Assembly (NCBI GenBank): GCA_023525715.1
Contig: JAKNSD010000059.1
Location: 84,880-148,879, forward strand
Length of the DNA stretch: 64,000 bases
Source of the DNA: Cichorium intybus
Lineage: Eukaryota; Streptophyta; Magnoliopsida; Asterales; Asteraceae
Direction of reading: 5' to 3'
The notes beneath the pieces are model-generated. The model did no database searches, had not been told where the DNA came from, and saw only the letters and a program-made list of their open reading frames with translations. Below, piece by piece: positions 12,240 through 27,630 of the stretch (position 1 is its first letter; each line of letters starts with the position of its first letter). The position numbers and the translations under genes are program-made.

Positions 12240-13480
12240 ATGATTGTACATGGTGGGTCTGCTACAAGTCATATGTGCAAATATCACTGATGGTTCAAGA
12301 AATTGACACCAATTGATGATGGATCCATAGTTAATATGGGTGATGATGATCCAACTCAACCTCTTTGGGTTTTTGTGTTGTTAGTATTAAGTTTACTCTT
12401 GGAAAATCAATTAAGTTGTTTAATGTTTTGTTTGTTCCTAAGCTTCACAAGAACCTAGTTAGTCTTGGTTGTTTAAACGGTGATGGTTCTAAACAGGTTT
12501 ATGAATCAGATAGGTATATCCTATCTCAATTTGGCATGTTTATTAGTGTTGGAAATTTTTGCAATCATATGTTCCATTTAAATGTGGTTAATATCTTGTA
12601 TGGTGTTCATTACTCTGTTTTGGAAACATCTTCTTCCGTTAATTCCTCTAAAATTGATGATGCTATGGTATGACATGTTCGTTTAGGTCATATTAGTTTT
12701 AGATGAATGCATCAAATGTCAAAATATGGTTTTAATTCCAACTTTTGACATTAGTGCTAGAAAATGTAGACTTGCATGTTAATAAAAAATATAAAAAAAA
12801 CTCGTCTCCAAATGTTCAAAAAGAATCTGGAATTTTGGATTTAATTCACGGTGATCTTTATGATTTTCATTTTACTCCTTCTCTTGGAAACAAAAAGTTT
12901 GTAATTACTTTCATTGATGATTCGAGTGGGTTTTGATATGCGTATTTATTTCATTCTAAGGATGAAGCCTTGGAAAAGTTCAAAATATTAAAACTTGAGG
13001 TGGAATTGCAATTGGAAAATCATGTTAAATTGCTTAGAAATTATCGGTGTGGGGAATCTATGGACCCTCATTATTTCCAATAAGTTGGAATTATCCATGA
13101 GACCATGACTCCATATACACCACAACAAAACGATGTTGTCGATCATAAAATCGAGTTTGAAATAAATGGTCAACCCAATGTTATCTTACCCGGTCAGGTA
13201 AGGGATTGGAGAGAGGCAATGCTTACGGCATGTTATGTCTTGAATAGAATTGCAAATAAAGTGAACAAAAATCCCCATATGAACTTTGGTTCAAAAAAGC
13301 TCCAAATTTGGGTTATTTTTGAATTTAGGGTTTGTCAGGCGGTTGTAAAATTACCCGAGCCCAAGAGGAATACTTTGGGAGAAATAAGAATTGATTTCAT
13401 TTCCATTGTATATGAACAAAATTACAAGGCATACAAGTTCTATGTTATAGATCCTAATGATTCGGGTCAGCAAACACCGT
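12240..13480 (+). pseudogene. copia protease and integrase remnant
   Basis: 12240-12675 corresponds to the protease/GAG-pre-integrase part. It includes NVLFVPKLHKNLVSLG, the usual spacer after the protease, and further on a zinc-finger-like VRLGHI segment. 12745-12936 carries the start of the integrase core (LDLIHGDL, ending in FVITFIDDSSGF, where the first catalytic Asp region is expected). 13105-13480 carries TPYTPQQN with surrounding integrase sequence. Stops and frame changes separate these pieces, and the distance between the last two is shorter than in an intact integrase. Confidence 0.65.
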
Positions 13481-13839
13481 GATTGAGGCGCACAATGCGA
13501 TTTTTTATGAAATGCTAATTTCCTCGATGCTGATACCTAAGGATTTGATATCTAACAATAATAGAGGTCAAAATTTAGAAACTTAAGAGGGTATATTAGA
13601 TCCAAAACCTCAAGAGGTTCGGAGAAGCAAAGAGGGTCAAATTGTCAAAAAATTTGGTGCCGATTTCCAACTATATTTAGTGGAAGGATGAAGGGATGAT
13701 CTTGGATTTCAATAATCTTATTGTTACAACATTTAAGATGATCCAAAGACCTTTAAAGAGTCCATAGAGTCTCGATATGTTGCTTTTTGGTAAGAGGTCA
13801 ATAATTATGAAATATCGTCAATTTTAGAGAACAATAATT

Positions 13840-14760
13840 GAGTATTAGAAGATTTGCCACCAGGTTCCAAACCTTTGGGTTGGAAATGGATCTTCAAAAA
13901 TAAGATGAAGGTGGATGGAACTATTAATTAGTCAAATCTTGATTGGTCATTCAAGGGTTTATAAAAAAACTTGGTGTTAATTATTTTGACCCGTATGGAC
14001 CGGTGGCACGTATATGTACCATTAAATTGTTGATTGCTTTAGCGACTATTCACAAATCTAATTATTCATCAAATGGATGTCAAAACAACCTTATTAAATG
14101 AAGATCTTGAAAAAGGTTTACATGAAATAACGAGAAGGTTATATTGTGCATTGTAATGAGCATAAGGTGTAAACTTGTTAAAATATTTGTATGGGCTGAA
14201 ACAAGCGCCCAAACAATGGCATCAAAAGTTTGATGAGGTTATTTTTTCATGTGGTTTCAATTTAAACCAATCAGACAAATGTGTTAATAGTCAGTTTGAC
14301 TCATCCGGTTCTAGTGTGATAATTTGCCTTTATGTTGATATTCGGTACCGATCAACTTCAAGTTGAAGAAACTAAAATGTTTTTGTCATCAAAGTTTTTC
14401 GTGAAGGACATGATGGAGGCTGATATGGTCCTTGGTATTAGGATTAAATGAGTAAACAAGAGTATATCTATGACGCAAGCTCACTATGTTGAGAAAATTC
14501 TCAAAAGATTTAATTATACTGATTGTTCTCCTATGAGTACTCTAATGGGTCCTATTTTCAAGTTAACGGAAAATAATGAGAAGACAATATCACAACATGA
14601 ATACTCTCAAGCGATACACTTCTTGACGTATGCCATGACAAGCACCCGCCCAGACATCGCTTATACGGTTAGGAGGTTGAGTAGGTATACTAGCAAAGTA
14701 GCAATCCTAGTACTCGACATTGGCAAGCAACTCAGAGAGTATTTAAATACTAAGTGAGAC
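13840..14760 (+). pseudogene. copia reverse transcriptase remnant
   Basis: Starts with the PPGSKPLGWKWIFKNKMK block (about 13855-13910) that opens the RVT_2 domain. It continues with YLYGLKQAPKQWHQKFD (14180-14240). The catalytic YVDD box is damaged: the frame reads CLYVD and then shifts. The C-terminal block is TQAHYVEKILKRFNY and, after an acidic spacer, YAMTSTRPDIAY (about 14630-14670). Internal stops and frameshifts confirm decay. Confidence 0.75.
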
Positions 14761-14849
14761 CATGGATTATAGACTATGTTATATTGGGTTCCTTTCACTT
14801 TTAAAAGGATATTCAGACACACGTTAGATACCGAATGGTGAAGATAATT

Positions 14850-15310
14850 CTTCTACAAGTGGTTGAGTATTCTTGCTTGGGGGAGGTGTTATTTCAGGGG
14901 AATCTAGGAAGAAAACTTGCATAACAACCTCGACAATGGAATCAAATTTAATGCATTATGCACAGACGATAAAGAGGCAGAATAAGGGATTTTGTTTATG
15001 AGATTCCATTATGGTAAAAGTCGATTTTACCTATATCTATTCATTGTGATAGCACTACCATGTTGAAAAAGGTTTATAGCTAAGTGTACAATGGGAAGTC
15101 TAGACACTTGGGTGTTAGACACAATATGATTAGGGATTTAATCATGAATGGTGTAATTTTAGTGCAGTTGGTGAGGTCGCAACAAAATTTGGCAAACCAT
15201 TTGACCAAAGGTTTGGCCAGAGCCTTAAAGCACAAGTCTACGATAAGGATGAGTTTGAAGTCCATTAAATTCCTTAATTGCGAGACACCCGATTCCCATC
15301 TGATATGACA
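14850..15310 (+). pseudogene. copia RNase H remnant
   Basis: Frames give pieces of the tail typical of copia RNase H: a TCITTSTMES-like segment near 14930 and, further on, KSRHLGVRHNMIRDLI and VRSQQNLANHLTKGLARAL (15085-15235). These match the conserved 'RHxxIRxxI...ADxxTKGL' end of the polyprotein. The C-terminus (about 15305) lies some 440 bp before the 3' LTR. Confidence 0.75.
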
Positions 15311-15749
15311 TTAGAGGTTGAATTCAATGAGAAAAGCGCATACTTAAGGATTGGAACATATACATTATATCATCCCAGGTTAGTGTTTTCGGGCATGCAA
15401 TGGGAACGTTGAATGTATAGTCTTAATAATTATGTTGATAAATTGTAAGCAGGTATATGAGGAAAGGAATTACCTATATGACGTGAAGTGTAGTCGTGCT
15501 TCGGAAAGCTAGGACTTGGCTTCTATGTGATCAAGAATGGATTGGGACACTTGACTTGATAATAGTATCATGATATTTTAAACTAGACGATTTATTTAAA
15601 CTTATGTGTATGTTATATTCAGGTACTAATATAAAATTTTCAATCATCTTCAACATTTTCATGTATGCATACGTTTGGTAAATTCTAAGTCTTGTTTATG
15701 TAGATTCATGGTTACACTAAAACTGGGGATGATTATTGGTGATTTTCAA

Positions 15750-16260
15750 TGTCATCGGGTCATTTTGGTGTAATGTAATTTACAAGATTACCAATAGAGT
15801 TCAAATCTTGATTTTAGACAACTTCAGATGTGTTGAATGCGCGTTTGTATAAACAAGTTTGATCTCGGTTCGACCAAGCTGGCGAGGGTCAAGCAGGGGT
15901 CTCAATATTTTGTTTTACTAAGGAAATCATTATAGAAAATATTATTTTCAGATAATATTTATGATAATTTCCTTTGAAATTGTCATCACATATTTATTAG
16001 ATATAATCAACATTTAAACTGATTAATACTTATCTTTGTTAATTAGAAGAATTCGAGTTCTATATAAATTCCTATTTCGTGGTTTCTTATTAGTGCATTG
16101 ATTTGAAAGTGTTCATTGAAGAATTATCCTCATAATCTGGATTTCGTGATACTTAAGCATAAAGTTAAAATATCATATTTGAAAAATTATCACATGATTC
16201 TTCATATAATCTAGTTAACCTCTTGATTCCACAAATGACCGTTCTTCCAAAACCCCAACA
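15750..16260 (+). mobile_element. Ty1/copia 3' LTR
   Basis: Partner of 10706-11236. It ends in CCCCAACA. A TATA-like TTCTATATAAATTCC lies at about 16055-16070, matching TTCTATATAGATC in the 5' copy. Confidence 0.75.
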
Positions 16261-18540
16261 CGAACTAAACAAACCTTGTTAATCAAATTCAAAGAAGATT
16301 ATACTATGAACGGACTAGACAAACCTTGTTAATCAAAACCAAAATTACTTATTTCACGTTAATTGGAGTTAATTAAAAACTTACATAAACAAATAAAAAT
16401 ATAAAACAACAATATTTTATTATTATAATTCAAAAATGATTTTATGTTTATTAAAAGCAAAGAGACGCATGCGCAATAGTTGATGGGAAATTCAATGTCT
16501 ATGCATGCACCTTTTTTCAACCCCACAATTATTTTAATTAGATTTAGTCATGTTATAGTAATTTCTATAATGTGTAACAAGACATATGTTTAAGGTTTAA
16601 AGTTTTATATTAGGTTTAAATTTATCAATCTACCAATATCTTAAATATACTATTGGAAGCTTGTTCGTACATATGTAATAAAAAGTTTTATTTAGTTTGC
16701 TCTCTTTACCGATCACTAAATTTATAAATAAAAGAAATAGTCCAAACACGAAATTTTATAAAATGTGACATCCTTATATAATTGATTTTTTTCATATGTC
16801 TTTACTTATTAGACGTCGAAGTCTGATAATATGTATTTAAGGGTGAACATGTAAAAAAGGCTGAGCGTGTAAAATAAGTTGATCCGAGGTTATTTGAATG
16901 TCTCAATAAATAACAATATGAGTTAGCGATTTATCTCATTTAAGTTTTTAATTATATATTTATATTTCATTTCTGTTGTTTTATCAGCTCTGTATGTGGC
17001 TGTTGCTTCAAAGGAGTGTCATCACTCATCAGACTCAAACGTGATATACTTTTATATAAAAAAATATGATATAATCAATGCTACTTTTTAAAACAAAAGC
17101 CAACAATAATCTTGTTATTAATATTCGGTCTAATCGATGACAAAGCAAGAGTGATTATGGGCCCAAGTGTTTTTAAACTGGGTTTTATGTGGGCCCATTC
17201 CAAACTCTCGTCCCTTCAATGTTGCCATGTTGGTACTTGCACAGAATAAAAAAGAATATGACAAGTGAAAAGTAGAAAATAAAATCAAATATTATAAATA
17301 AAGTGATTCATGTCTCCTTTGTCATTTCTATCGCCAAAAGAATAATAAACAATGGACCCAGTATTTTATTTCCAAAATATAACAATAAGTAATTGTTAAA
17401 TTATGTAATATGTGACATATCTTCTTAGTAAGAGTTCCAAGTTTATTATTAATCCATATTTGTTTTGAGTTATTTTCTCGGTGTAAGTTTACCCGTTGAG
17501 ACTCCACCGTCTATAGTTCATTTTTATTTTGGGATGGATTTGAAATTGTAGTTCAACAGTCCGTAGGTTTGAGTGTAGGGGTTTTCATTCGGCTTAATTT
17601 CCCTCCTCGGGGTGCTCTCAATGGGTTTGGGGATGTTCTCGATGTTGGCCGGTTGAAGTTGCTAATTTTAATTTTATAAGGAGAGAGGGGAATAAGATAA
17701 TTTGAAAAAAAAATTATTAAAACATTGTGAATTATAGTATTTTGGATTATATCATTTTTTTAATCACAAGATTTTCGATCAATAATATATTTAATTAAAT
17801 AAAACTTTTATTCATAACAAATTTTGGATCATTATATATTTAAATCATTCAATTTTGAATCATAAAAGATTTAATTAAAGATCATAAAATATTTGAATCA
17901 AAATATTTTTACATCATAACAAATTCAAGATCATAAAATGTTGAATTATAACTTTTTTTACATTATAAATCTTTTGAATCATCTCATTTCGAATCATATT
18001 ATGTTTAATATTTAAAAAAAAACTTGTAATCTTTTAAAATAAAGTTTGGTATCTAAACAACTTTTTTTTTAATTTCTTTTCAAAAAGTTCATAAGATATG
18101 ATATATAATAAACCTTTAAAATGGTTTTTAATTTGAAGAACGAAAATATTCATGTGCTATTTTTTATAAAAAGTTAGAATTATTAAAAAAACGTTCATAT
18201 CCTTAACAATAATACTTACGAAAATTTTCTCTTACAAACTCATTAAAATAGTATTTGCTTTTTTGAATTTGGATTAAAAAACTTATTTTAAAAAAGTTCT
18301 TTTTACTAAGTCACTAGTATAGTGAGTAGTAGTATCCTTTAAAATTTCATGATTTTTGAAGAATACTTTTTTTGGGTTTTTTTATAAAAATAAAAAATTA
18401 TTTTTTTTTCAAATTTTCATGATGGCATCATTTTGTAGAAAATTAAATTTTATGAACTTTGGTTTTTTCAAAAAAAAATTAAAGAAAAAAACGTAATAAC
18501 CGAAAAACAAAATGAGTGGAAAAAAAAAAAAGATCGACCA
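16261..18540. other. AT-rich intergenic sequence
   Basis: No gene recognised. 17740-18010 repeats GAATCATAAAAT-like and AAATCAT-like words many times without a fixed period, so it is a low-complexity family rather than a tandem repeat. 17455-17660 is less AT-rich but has no open frame of interest. Confidence 0.55.
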
Positions 18541-18565
18541 ATGGCTAGGCGACACATGAGAGAGG

Positions 18566-18568
<3 letters not shown>

Positions 18569-18629
<61 letters not shown>
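18569..18629. repeat. (GA)n microsatellite
   Basis: About 60 bp of pure AG repeat. Confidence 0.95.
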
Positions 18630-18634
<5 letters not shown>

Positions 18635-18892
18635 GGTAGGGGATGGAACGTAGAGGCGCGTGTGGAGTCCGATTTTTTTTCTTATTTCCTTTTTCATTTT
18701 AACCCTTCAAACATTTAACATTTGCCGGAATTTGCCAAAATCTCGTAAATAATTACTAAATTACCATATCAACTCGCAATATTTTGACGATAAATAAAAT
18801 TAAATCTCTACCACTTATTTTTTCATCCCTATTGCTAAAAATTGTTCTCGCGGTCCTTACTAATTTTTTAGTCCTCACCCAATCCTAATTTT

Positions 18893-19595
18893 ATAGGGGT
18901 GGGTTCAATATAAAACCAAAAAACACCACCTAACCACCGAACCATATTCCTAACCGTAATATTAGAATACAATCCAAAGGGTATGATAGTAAAAAATATA
19001 TATATAACAACCAAATGAAATCCTTAAAACATATCGGATCAAATGTTATGTGATTTTATTAATTCCACTGTTGAAACATATGTTCATCTATGAATAAATG
19101 TTCATCTATAAACATATGTTCATCTATGAATAAATGTTCATCTATAAACATATGTTCATAAATGAAAATGTTCATATATAAAGACATGTATACAGAGAGA
19201 AAATATATGTTCATAACTACACCATTGTGGGAAACTATGTTCATCAATGAACATATATGTTCATAAATGAATAGTACCGTAAATCATGAAAGAAATAAGT
19301 TTATGTTGTGACAATATGTTCATGAATGAACATATGTTCATCTATGAACATATGGTGTTTTGAAACTCCAGTTCACAAGTTTTAACGTGCACAAGATTTG
19401 ATTCAAAAGGGGATGGGTAAAAAAACCTAATATGTCATTGCTAATGTATGATTCCCTACACAAAATGCATAATTTATTACTGCGTCCATTTTAATCTAAT
19501 GCATTTTAATCTAATATATTGATATAGTGATCCAAGGGTTATAAGGATGATCCACGGGTTATAATGATGGTTCTGTAGTTAGGAACATGAGTTCA
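18893..19595 (+). mobile_element. (TA)-associated element, ATGTTCAT family, copy 1
   Basis: The left end TATAGGGGTGGGTTCAATA resembles the left end of the 20101 element. The right side carries GGTTCTGTAGTTAGG..GAGTTCAA, an inverse echo of the left. Between them (19075-19350) is a run of palindromic ATGTTCATCTATGAACAT-type words, including three near-exact 38-bp repeats (19078-19150). Non-coding. The boundaries are estimates. Confidence 0.45.
19075..19350. repeat. ATGTTCAT..ATGAACAT palindrome cluster
   Basis: At least a dozen ATGTTCAT / ATGAACAT half-sites, many paired as palindromes with a 2-4 bp spacer. The frame on the minus strand gives a periodic MFIDEHLFIDEH peptide, a by-product of the repeat and not a gene. 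Confidence 0.8.
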
Positions 19596-21901
<2,306 letters not shown>

Positions 21902-24070
21902 TGGGATCTAATAAGAAGTGGAGTTTGTGTAGGAAGGTAAGAAGATATATAGATCACTAACGCTAGCAAATCAATCATGATTATAAATACAAAATGTAGT
22001 TTTGGAAATTAGTTGTAACATATATGATACAATAAGGCAAATAAGATACAATAGAGGTTAAATCCGTCAATTTACAATACTTGTCTCTCTAATCCCCTAT
22101 TACAGCACGTCTATATTTTTAACCACCCATGAATTTTGCCCCCAAAAAAGCCATCAGATACGAAATTGAGAGTGAATAAACTGATGCTATTTTAATGGAG
22201 ACCAGATATGATGAAATTCAAGTTATGTATCATGATTTCATTTCTTTCAAATTATTTTATGATTTTTCAATAGCTCGACAACCTACTCAAAGGTTTTCTG
22301 CTCTCCAAACCCTAATATATCAAGGCTGTATCTTTTCCCATCTATATTTTTTGCCCAATAAGAAGCCAATCGATTTTAAATTGAGAAGGAAGAATCAATG
22401 GGATTTTATTGGAGATTGTGTATCATCAAATTCAAGATAATTTATTACGTTTTCATCTCCGACGATCTTATAATTTTTATGCGGATTGATAACGTAGTCG
22501 AAGGTATTTTTCTCGAAGGGTTCATATCGAACTGCCCCAGTTATCGACAATTTCAACCACGTATTGCTCTGAAGTTGGAATTTTTTGACTTATTGAATAT
22601 CACAGTGAATCACAAACTCTTCGAGATGCAACAGGTAAGTAAATAACAAAACTAATAATTATTTTGCAACTTCTGAGAAATACGTGGTATTATTTTACGA
22701 CAATATCTAATTCAGATGTGTTGATTTTAGTTTTCAATTGTATCTATGCAAGTAATTCTTACAAGAATATTGGTATTGATTTCTTAAGTGGTATTATTTC
22801 AGTTTTGAATCACAATCTCCTCAGACACTCATGTAACTTTTTTGCTTCATGACATGAATTCTATAATATCCACTNNNNNNNNNNNNNNNNNNNNNNNGAT
22901 TTTACAATAGACAAATGATGTCAAATGATGACAATATCCTTATAAATTTTAGGGTCTCTTTATAAATATTGAAACTTTATTTTATTTGTTATTTTGGATT
23001 CAAAGACGTATAGTATACAACATGTACAATACAAGTCGTAACATATTTTACTCTAAAATAAGTTTTATCAAAATCATGTCACTTCTTCTACCTAAAATGC
23101 ATTCATATTGAATTACTTGCTTGCTTTTTACTAATACTACAAATAGACCTATGTTATTATCTCACATTTGTACAATAATTTTGTTTTCTCTTTATTAAAC
23201 AATATTTTACGTTTTTTTATAAATAGTCAAACAATTTGTTTTAAATTATATGCATCTAACTCATTAAACTGTACAGCTTATAACATATAATATTATCCTT
23301 ATGAATTTAGAACATTACGAAAGAGAAAAAGCCTAGTGATATGAACAATGTGTTATGTTAACTAAACCCAAAGTCAAACCGTTGACTTTAGGAAAAAACC
23401 CATGAGGAAAAAAACAACAATATGCCTTGGATACTACACATGTTTCAGCCAATAATATTGTGCGTGTGTGTGTGTTTTGAGTTGAAATTTACATTATGAT
23501 GTTGTTTGACAATTTGTTGTGCTTTGTCTTCACCTTTGACCGTATTCCTTTGAGAATCCTATGGATTGGTCTGATCTTTCTTCACACATATAAATTTAAT
23601 TGTATAAATAATAACATATTTTAGATTTTTATGTGTAAGAATATACTTTTATATAAGCTAACAATATATTTTGATTTTCATCTATTTTATTATCGAACTT
23701 CCGTCAAATTTTCATAAAATAACAATGCGCTTTATTTTTTATGTATTGATCAAAGATATATGTATAGTAATTGTTGTATTGCATCACGATTTGATAGTAT
23801 TAATGAATTGTCATTAATGAGTTTAAAACGTTTGTTTTAGCACGTTTCAAGGTAAACTTTATCATGAAAAGTCAGAACACTAAAATATGATATTGTTTTG
23901 CACAAAAGATATTTAACGGGAAATAATATTGGGTCTGAATTATACAATGAAACAATTTGGTACAATTCAACGTGGGTAGATTTGATGAGTCAAGAGTCGA
24001 CTTATATATACATCGGATATTATGGGTTTCTTGTTGTAACACAGTATTTTAATAACTAGAGACTGACTAT
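21902..24070. other. Intergenic sequence with a diverged duplication and a gap
   Basis: 22136-22280 and 22348-22485 are imperfect direct repeats sharing TTTTGCCC, AAATTGAGA, ATTTTA.TGGAGA, TGTATCAT and TTATAATTTTTATG-like landmarks. The frames here are not convincing genes. 22875-22897 is a run of N. 22900-24070 is AT-rich with nothing recognised. Confidence 0.5.
22875..22897. other. Assembly gap (23 N)
   Basis: Twenty-three undetermined bases. The second gap, at 33978-34000, has the same length, so the number is probably a placeholder. Confidence 1.
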
Positions 24071-24073
24071 TTA

Positions 24074-24349
24074 AGCTATGTTTGATATAACTGAAAAACT
24101 AGATGCTAGCTGAAAAACTAGCGGATAGCTAGAAAACTAGCGACTAACTGAAAAACTAGCTGATAATAAATGACGTTTGGTAAAAACTATTGGATAAAAC
24201 TAGCTTTAAACGTTACTTATAGTAGCATTTTAAAACGCTAGCTTATATGCTAGTTTATAAGCTAGTTTTTGGTCCGCCAAACATGTAAATTGAAAAAAGC
24301 TAAAAATAAAGCTAGCTTACAAGCCAGATGTGGCGTGCCAAACATAGCC
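24074..24349. mobile_element. Tourist/Harbinger-type MITE
   Basis: The left end AGCTATGTTTGATA and the right end read inversely, GGCTATGTTTGGCA, form inverted repeats. The 3-bp TTA flanks both sides (24071-24073 and 24350-24352), the target size and sequence preferred by PIF/Harbinger MITEs. The 276-bp interior is full of GCTAGCTGAAAAACTAGC-like palindromes and has no coding capacity. Confidence 0.7.
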
Positions 24350-24453
24350 TTAATAAAGTATAGTGACTTGAAACTAATGATATAATGTCTTTATTTATAG
24401 GGGTAATCATTAAAACAATCAAATATAAAATTCTGATGAGATTATTATTTTTT

Positions 24454-24838
24454 GACAAATTTGCAAACATGGTCATGTGTTTGTCATTTTTATGTGGTTA
24501 CTTTTAGTCCAAAAAGTTTTGTTGGTGCATCATTGGTCCAATTTCAATTTTTTTTTTGTGGTTTTAGTTCCTATCAACTTGAAAAGATGGTTAAACCCCC
24601 CCTTATATTTGTTTTTACATTGTTTTATTTTTATTTTTATATTTTTAATTCAAGTTTTGATTTGATTCTATAATTCCTTTGATGGATTGTATAGCATTCA
24701 GATTATTGGATTTGTGCTTCCTTGGATTTTTGGCTTTTTAAATATATGTATAATGATCAAACTAATGTGATAGATTTGAAAACATAAAATTGTTATACCA
24801 TACTGTATTAATGTGCAGAAGAAGACGACGAAGAAGAT

Positions 24839-24879
<41 letters not shown>

Positions 24880-25109
24880 GGGATTCGTCAAGAGAGAAAG
24901 AGAGGGTGTGGTGGGTGAAAAAATTTAAATTTAAAAAATAATAAAATAAATTAAAAAAGAATCATTTAAGGATATATTTGTCATTTCAGGTCAGGTGTGG
25001 ACTAAAACCACGAAATAAAAATATCAACTAAAGGGACCAAAATCACACAAAAAAAAACGATTTAAATTTGGACCAATGGTGCAACACCAAAACTTTTTGC
25101 AATTTTGTC
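24454..25109. mobile_element. Mutator-like non-autonomous element
   Basis: The ends are GACAAATTTGCAAA at the left and, read inversely at the right, GACAAAATTGCAAA. Inverted similarity continues through 'AAAAAGTTTTG.TGGTGCANCATTGGTCCAA'. The flanks share TATTTTTT (24446-24453 and 25110-25117), consistent with an 8-9 bp duplication, but the T-rich sequence makes this weak. It contains (GA)n at 24841-24874 and a GAAGA-rich stretch. The style is that of the 8278-9816 element, but the sequences differ. Confidence 0.65.
24841..24874. repeat. (GA)n microsatellite
   Basis: About 34 bp of AG repeat inside the Mutator-like element. Confidence 0.95.
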
Positions 25110-25129
25110 TATTTTTTAACTATCACAAG

Positions 25130-25133
<4 letters not shown>

Positions 25134-25225
<92 letters not shown>
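25134..25225. repeat. (TA)n microsatellite
   Basis: About 92 bp of TA repeat a few bases right of the Mutator-like element. Confidence 0.95.
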
Positions 25226-25227
<2 letters not shown>

Positions 25228-25544
25228 TTTTAAGTGTCTGAATAAGAATATTTGATAAATACTTATTGACTTAAATAAAAGTTTTTGATAACTTACTTTT
25301 TATTGACTTATTTAAAATAATCTTTTAACTATTTTGTTGATTACACATATAAGCAACAATTATCAAACATCAAAAAACAATTTATCTTGCTATTATGTTT
25401 CGAAACCAGATAAATTAAATTAAACATTTTGTTAAAAACCCCGTTTTAACACTGAATAAACTAATAAATATTTTTATTAAAAAAAATATATATGGATTTA
25501 AATAAGCCATCACAAACACCTTCCTAATCATGTGAACTAACTAC
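25226..25544. other. AT-rich spacer
   Basis: No gene or element recognised. The upstream edge of the LINE fragment lies at about 25545. Confidence 0.6.
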
Positions 25545-26665
25545 TTTCCACAAAAGTAAAGTTTTTGGCGTGGGGGTAGACGATCTTGAGCTCTCTCGAT
25601 TTGCTAGTATTCTCTCATGTGAGCCGGCTTGTTTCCCCTTTACATACCTTGGTCTCCCTATTGGTGCCAATATGAGTCTTGCTAGAAATTGGAAGCCCGT
25701 TGTTGATAAATTTAAAGCTAAGCTCTCCTTGTGGAAAGCCAAATTGCTCTCGTTTGGTGGAAGGGTTACGCTAGTAAAGTCTGTCCTTAGTAGTCTCCCT
25801 CTCTTTTACTTCTCTTTATTCAAAGCTCCGAAATATGTTATTCGTCCTTAGAATCGATAAGGAGAAGGTTCCTTTGGGGAGGCGATGATAACAAAAGAAA
25901 ATTCCATTGGATCAATTGGGAGAGTGTTGTACGTCCTAAGGATAAATTTGGTCTTGGAATTGGTTTACTTAGTAACATGAATATTACTCTTCTTGCCAAG
26001 TGGCTTTGGCGTTTCAAAGTTGATTCTAAAAGCCTTTGGAACTCTTGCATTCTATGCTTTCATAATATTTTAGGTTGTGATATTTCTCCAATTGCCAAGA
26101 AGGGGTTGAAAGGTATTTGGCTCTCGATTGTGAATGTCACATGTGATCTCAATGATCTTGGTATCTCGTTTAAAAATATTTGTGGCAGGCGAATTGGTGA
26201 CGGTAGCAACACATTTTTTTGGAAGGACTGCTGGATCGACAATATCCCCTAAAGGACGTATATCCTAGACTTTATGCGATTAAATCTTCCAAAAACAGCA
26301 AAATTAAAATTCACTCTCCTGATTCTACCCTTTGTTGGAGCTGGAAACGAAGTCTTCGAGAAGGTGCTGAAATGAATGATCTCTCCTCTTTATGCAATCG
26401 TATCTCTCAGGTTACTTTGAGCTCGACTCATGATAGATGGATTTGGCGGTATAGTCTGGACGGTTGTTTCTCTGTTTTTTCTTTGAGAAGGATTATTGAT
26501 GATAAGCTAAGCCATGATTCCCTCTTTAATTTTCACTGGATTCGATGGACCCCGCTTAAGGTCAACTGCTTTGTTTGGCGTTTCCTCCAGAACCGTATTC
26601 CAGTGGCCGAGTGCCTAGCTTCGAGAGGCATTCAGATTCCTTCGACCTCTTGTCATTTATTCATC
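25545..26665 (+). pseudogene. L1-type LINE fragment (reverse transcriptase C-terminus and zf-RVT)
   Basis: Three consecutive frames (breaks near 25848 and 26248) give a continuous LINE ORF2 segment: FTYLGLPIGAN (end of the reverse transcriptase domain), RRFLWGG, LLAKWLWRF, FFWKDCWID, then the zinc-binding region starting HWIRWTPLKVNCFVWRFLQ and stopping at PSTSCHLF. The endonuclease and catalytic reverse transcriptase core are missing at the 5' side, as usual for truncated LINEs. The 3' end is also lost before the last zinc-finger cysteines and poly-A tail, so this copy has been rearranged since insertion. Confidence 0.85.
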
Positions 26666-26910
26666 TTTTATGAAGTTACCTATTGTGTCTACGAAATAAA
26701 TAAAAAAGGAAATGTTTGTATCGCTATCCATTCATAAAGCAATTTTGAAAAGTAAAAGATAATTATAAAAATTCCAACGTATAGATTGGGTTATCTTAGA
26801 ACAATATACCAAAAACACATTATATTTGATATTTTTTCTAACTTCATCCTTTATTTATTTTTTTCTATTAAAATTATTTAATATTAGAAAAAAATTTAGG
26901 GTGACCACTA

Positions 26911-27434
<524 letters not shown>

Positions 27435-27563
27435 GTTAGAAATTTTGTATAATTTTAATGACTTTAGTGGAAAAACATAATGTCAATTTATCATAGTAAC
27501 ATTCAATATAAGGTCAAAATGGTTGTAGTAGAAATATTTTTTAAAATAAAGTGGTTTTAATAG

Positions 27564-27630
<67 letters not shown>

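Larger units (their letters stand above)
10706..16260 (+). mobile_element. Decayed Ty1/copia retrotransposon, full span
   Basis: Two LTRs of about 0.5 kb bracket a 4.5-kb interior with the copia order gag, zinc knuckle/protease, integrase, reverse transcriptase, RNase H. All parts are on the plus strand and broken by stops and frameshifts. No 5-bp target duplication is evident at the LTR edges I chose. The domain order (integrase before reverse transcriptase) excludes Ty3/gypsy. Confidence 0.8.

Noticed and set aside
19059..19247. Periodic minus-strand frame (FIDEH repeats)
   Set aside because: Direct translation of the ATGTTCATCTATGAA repeat; no other sign of a gene.
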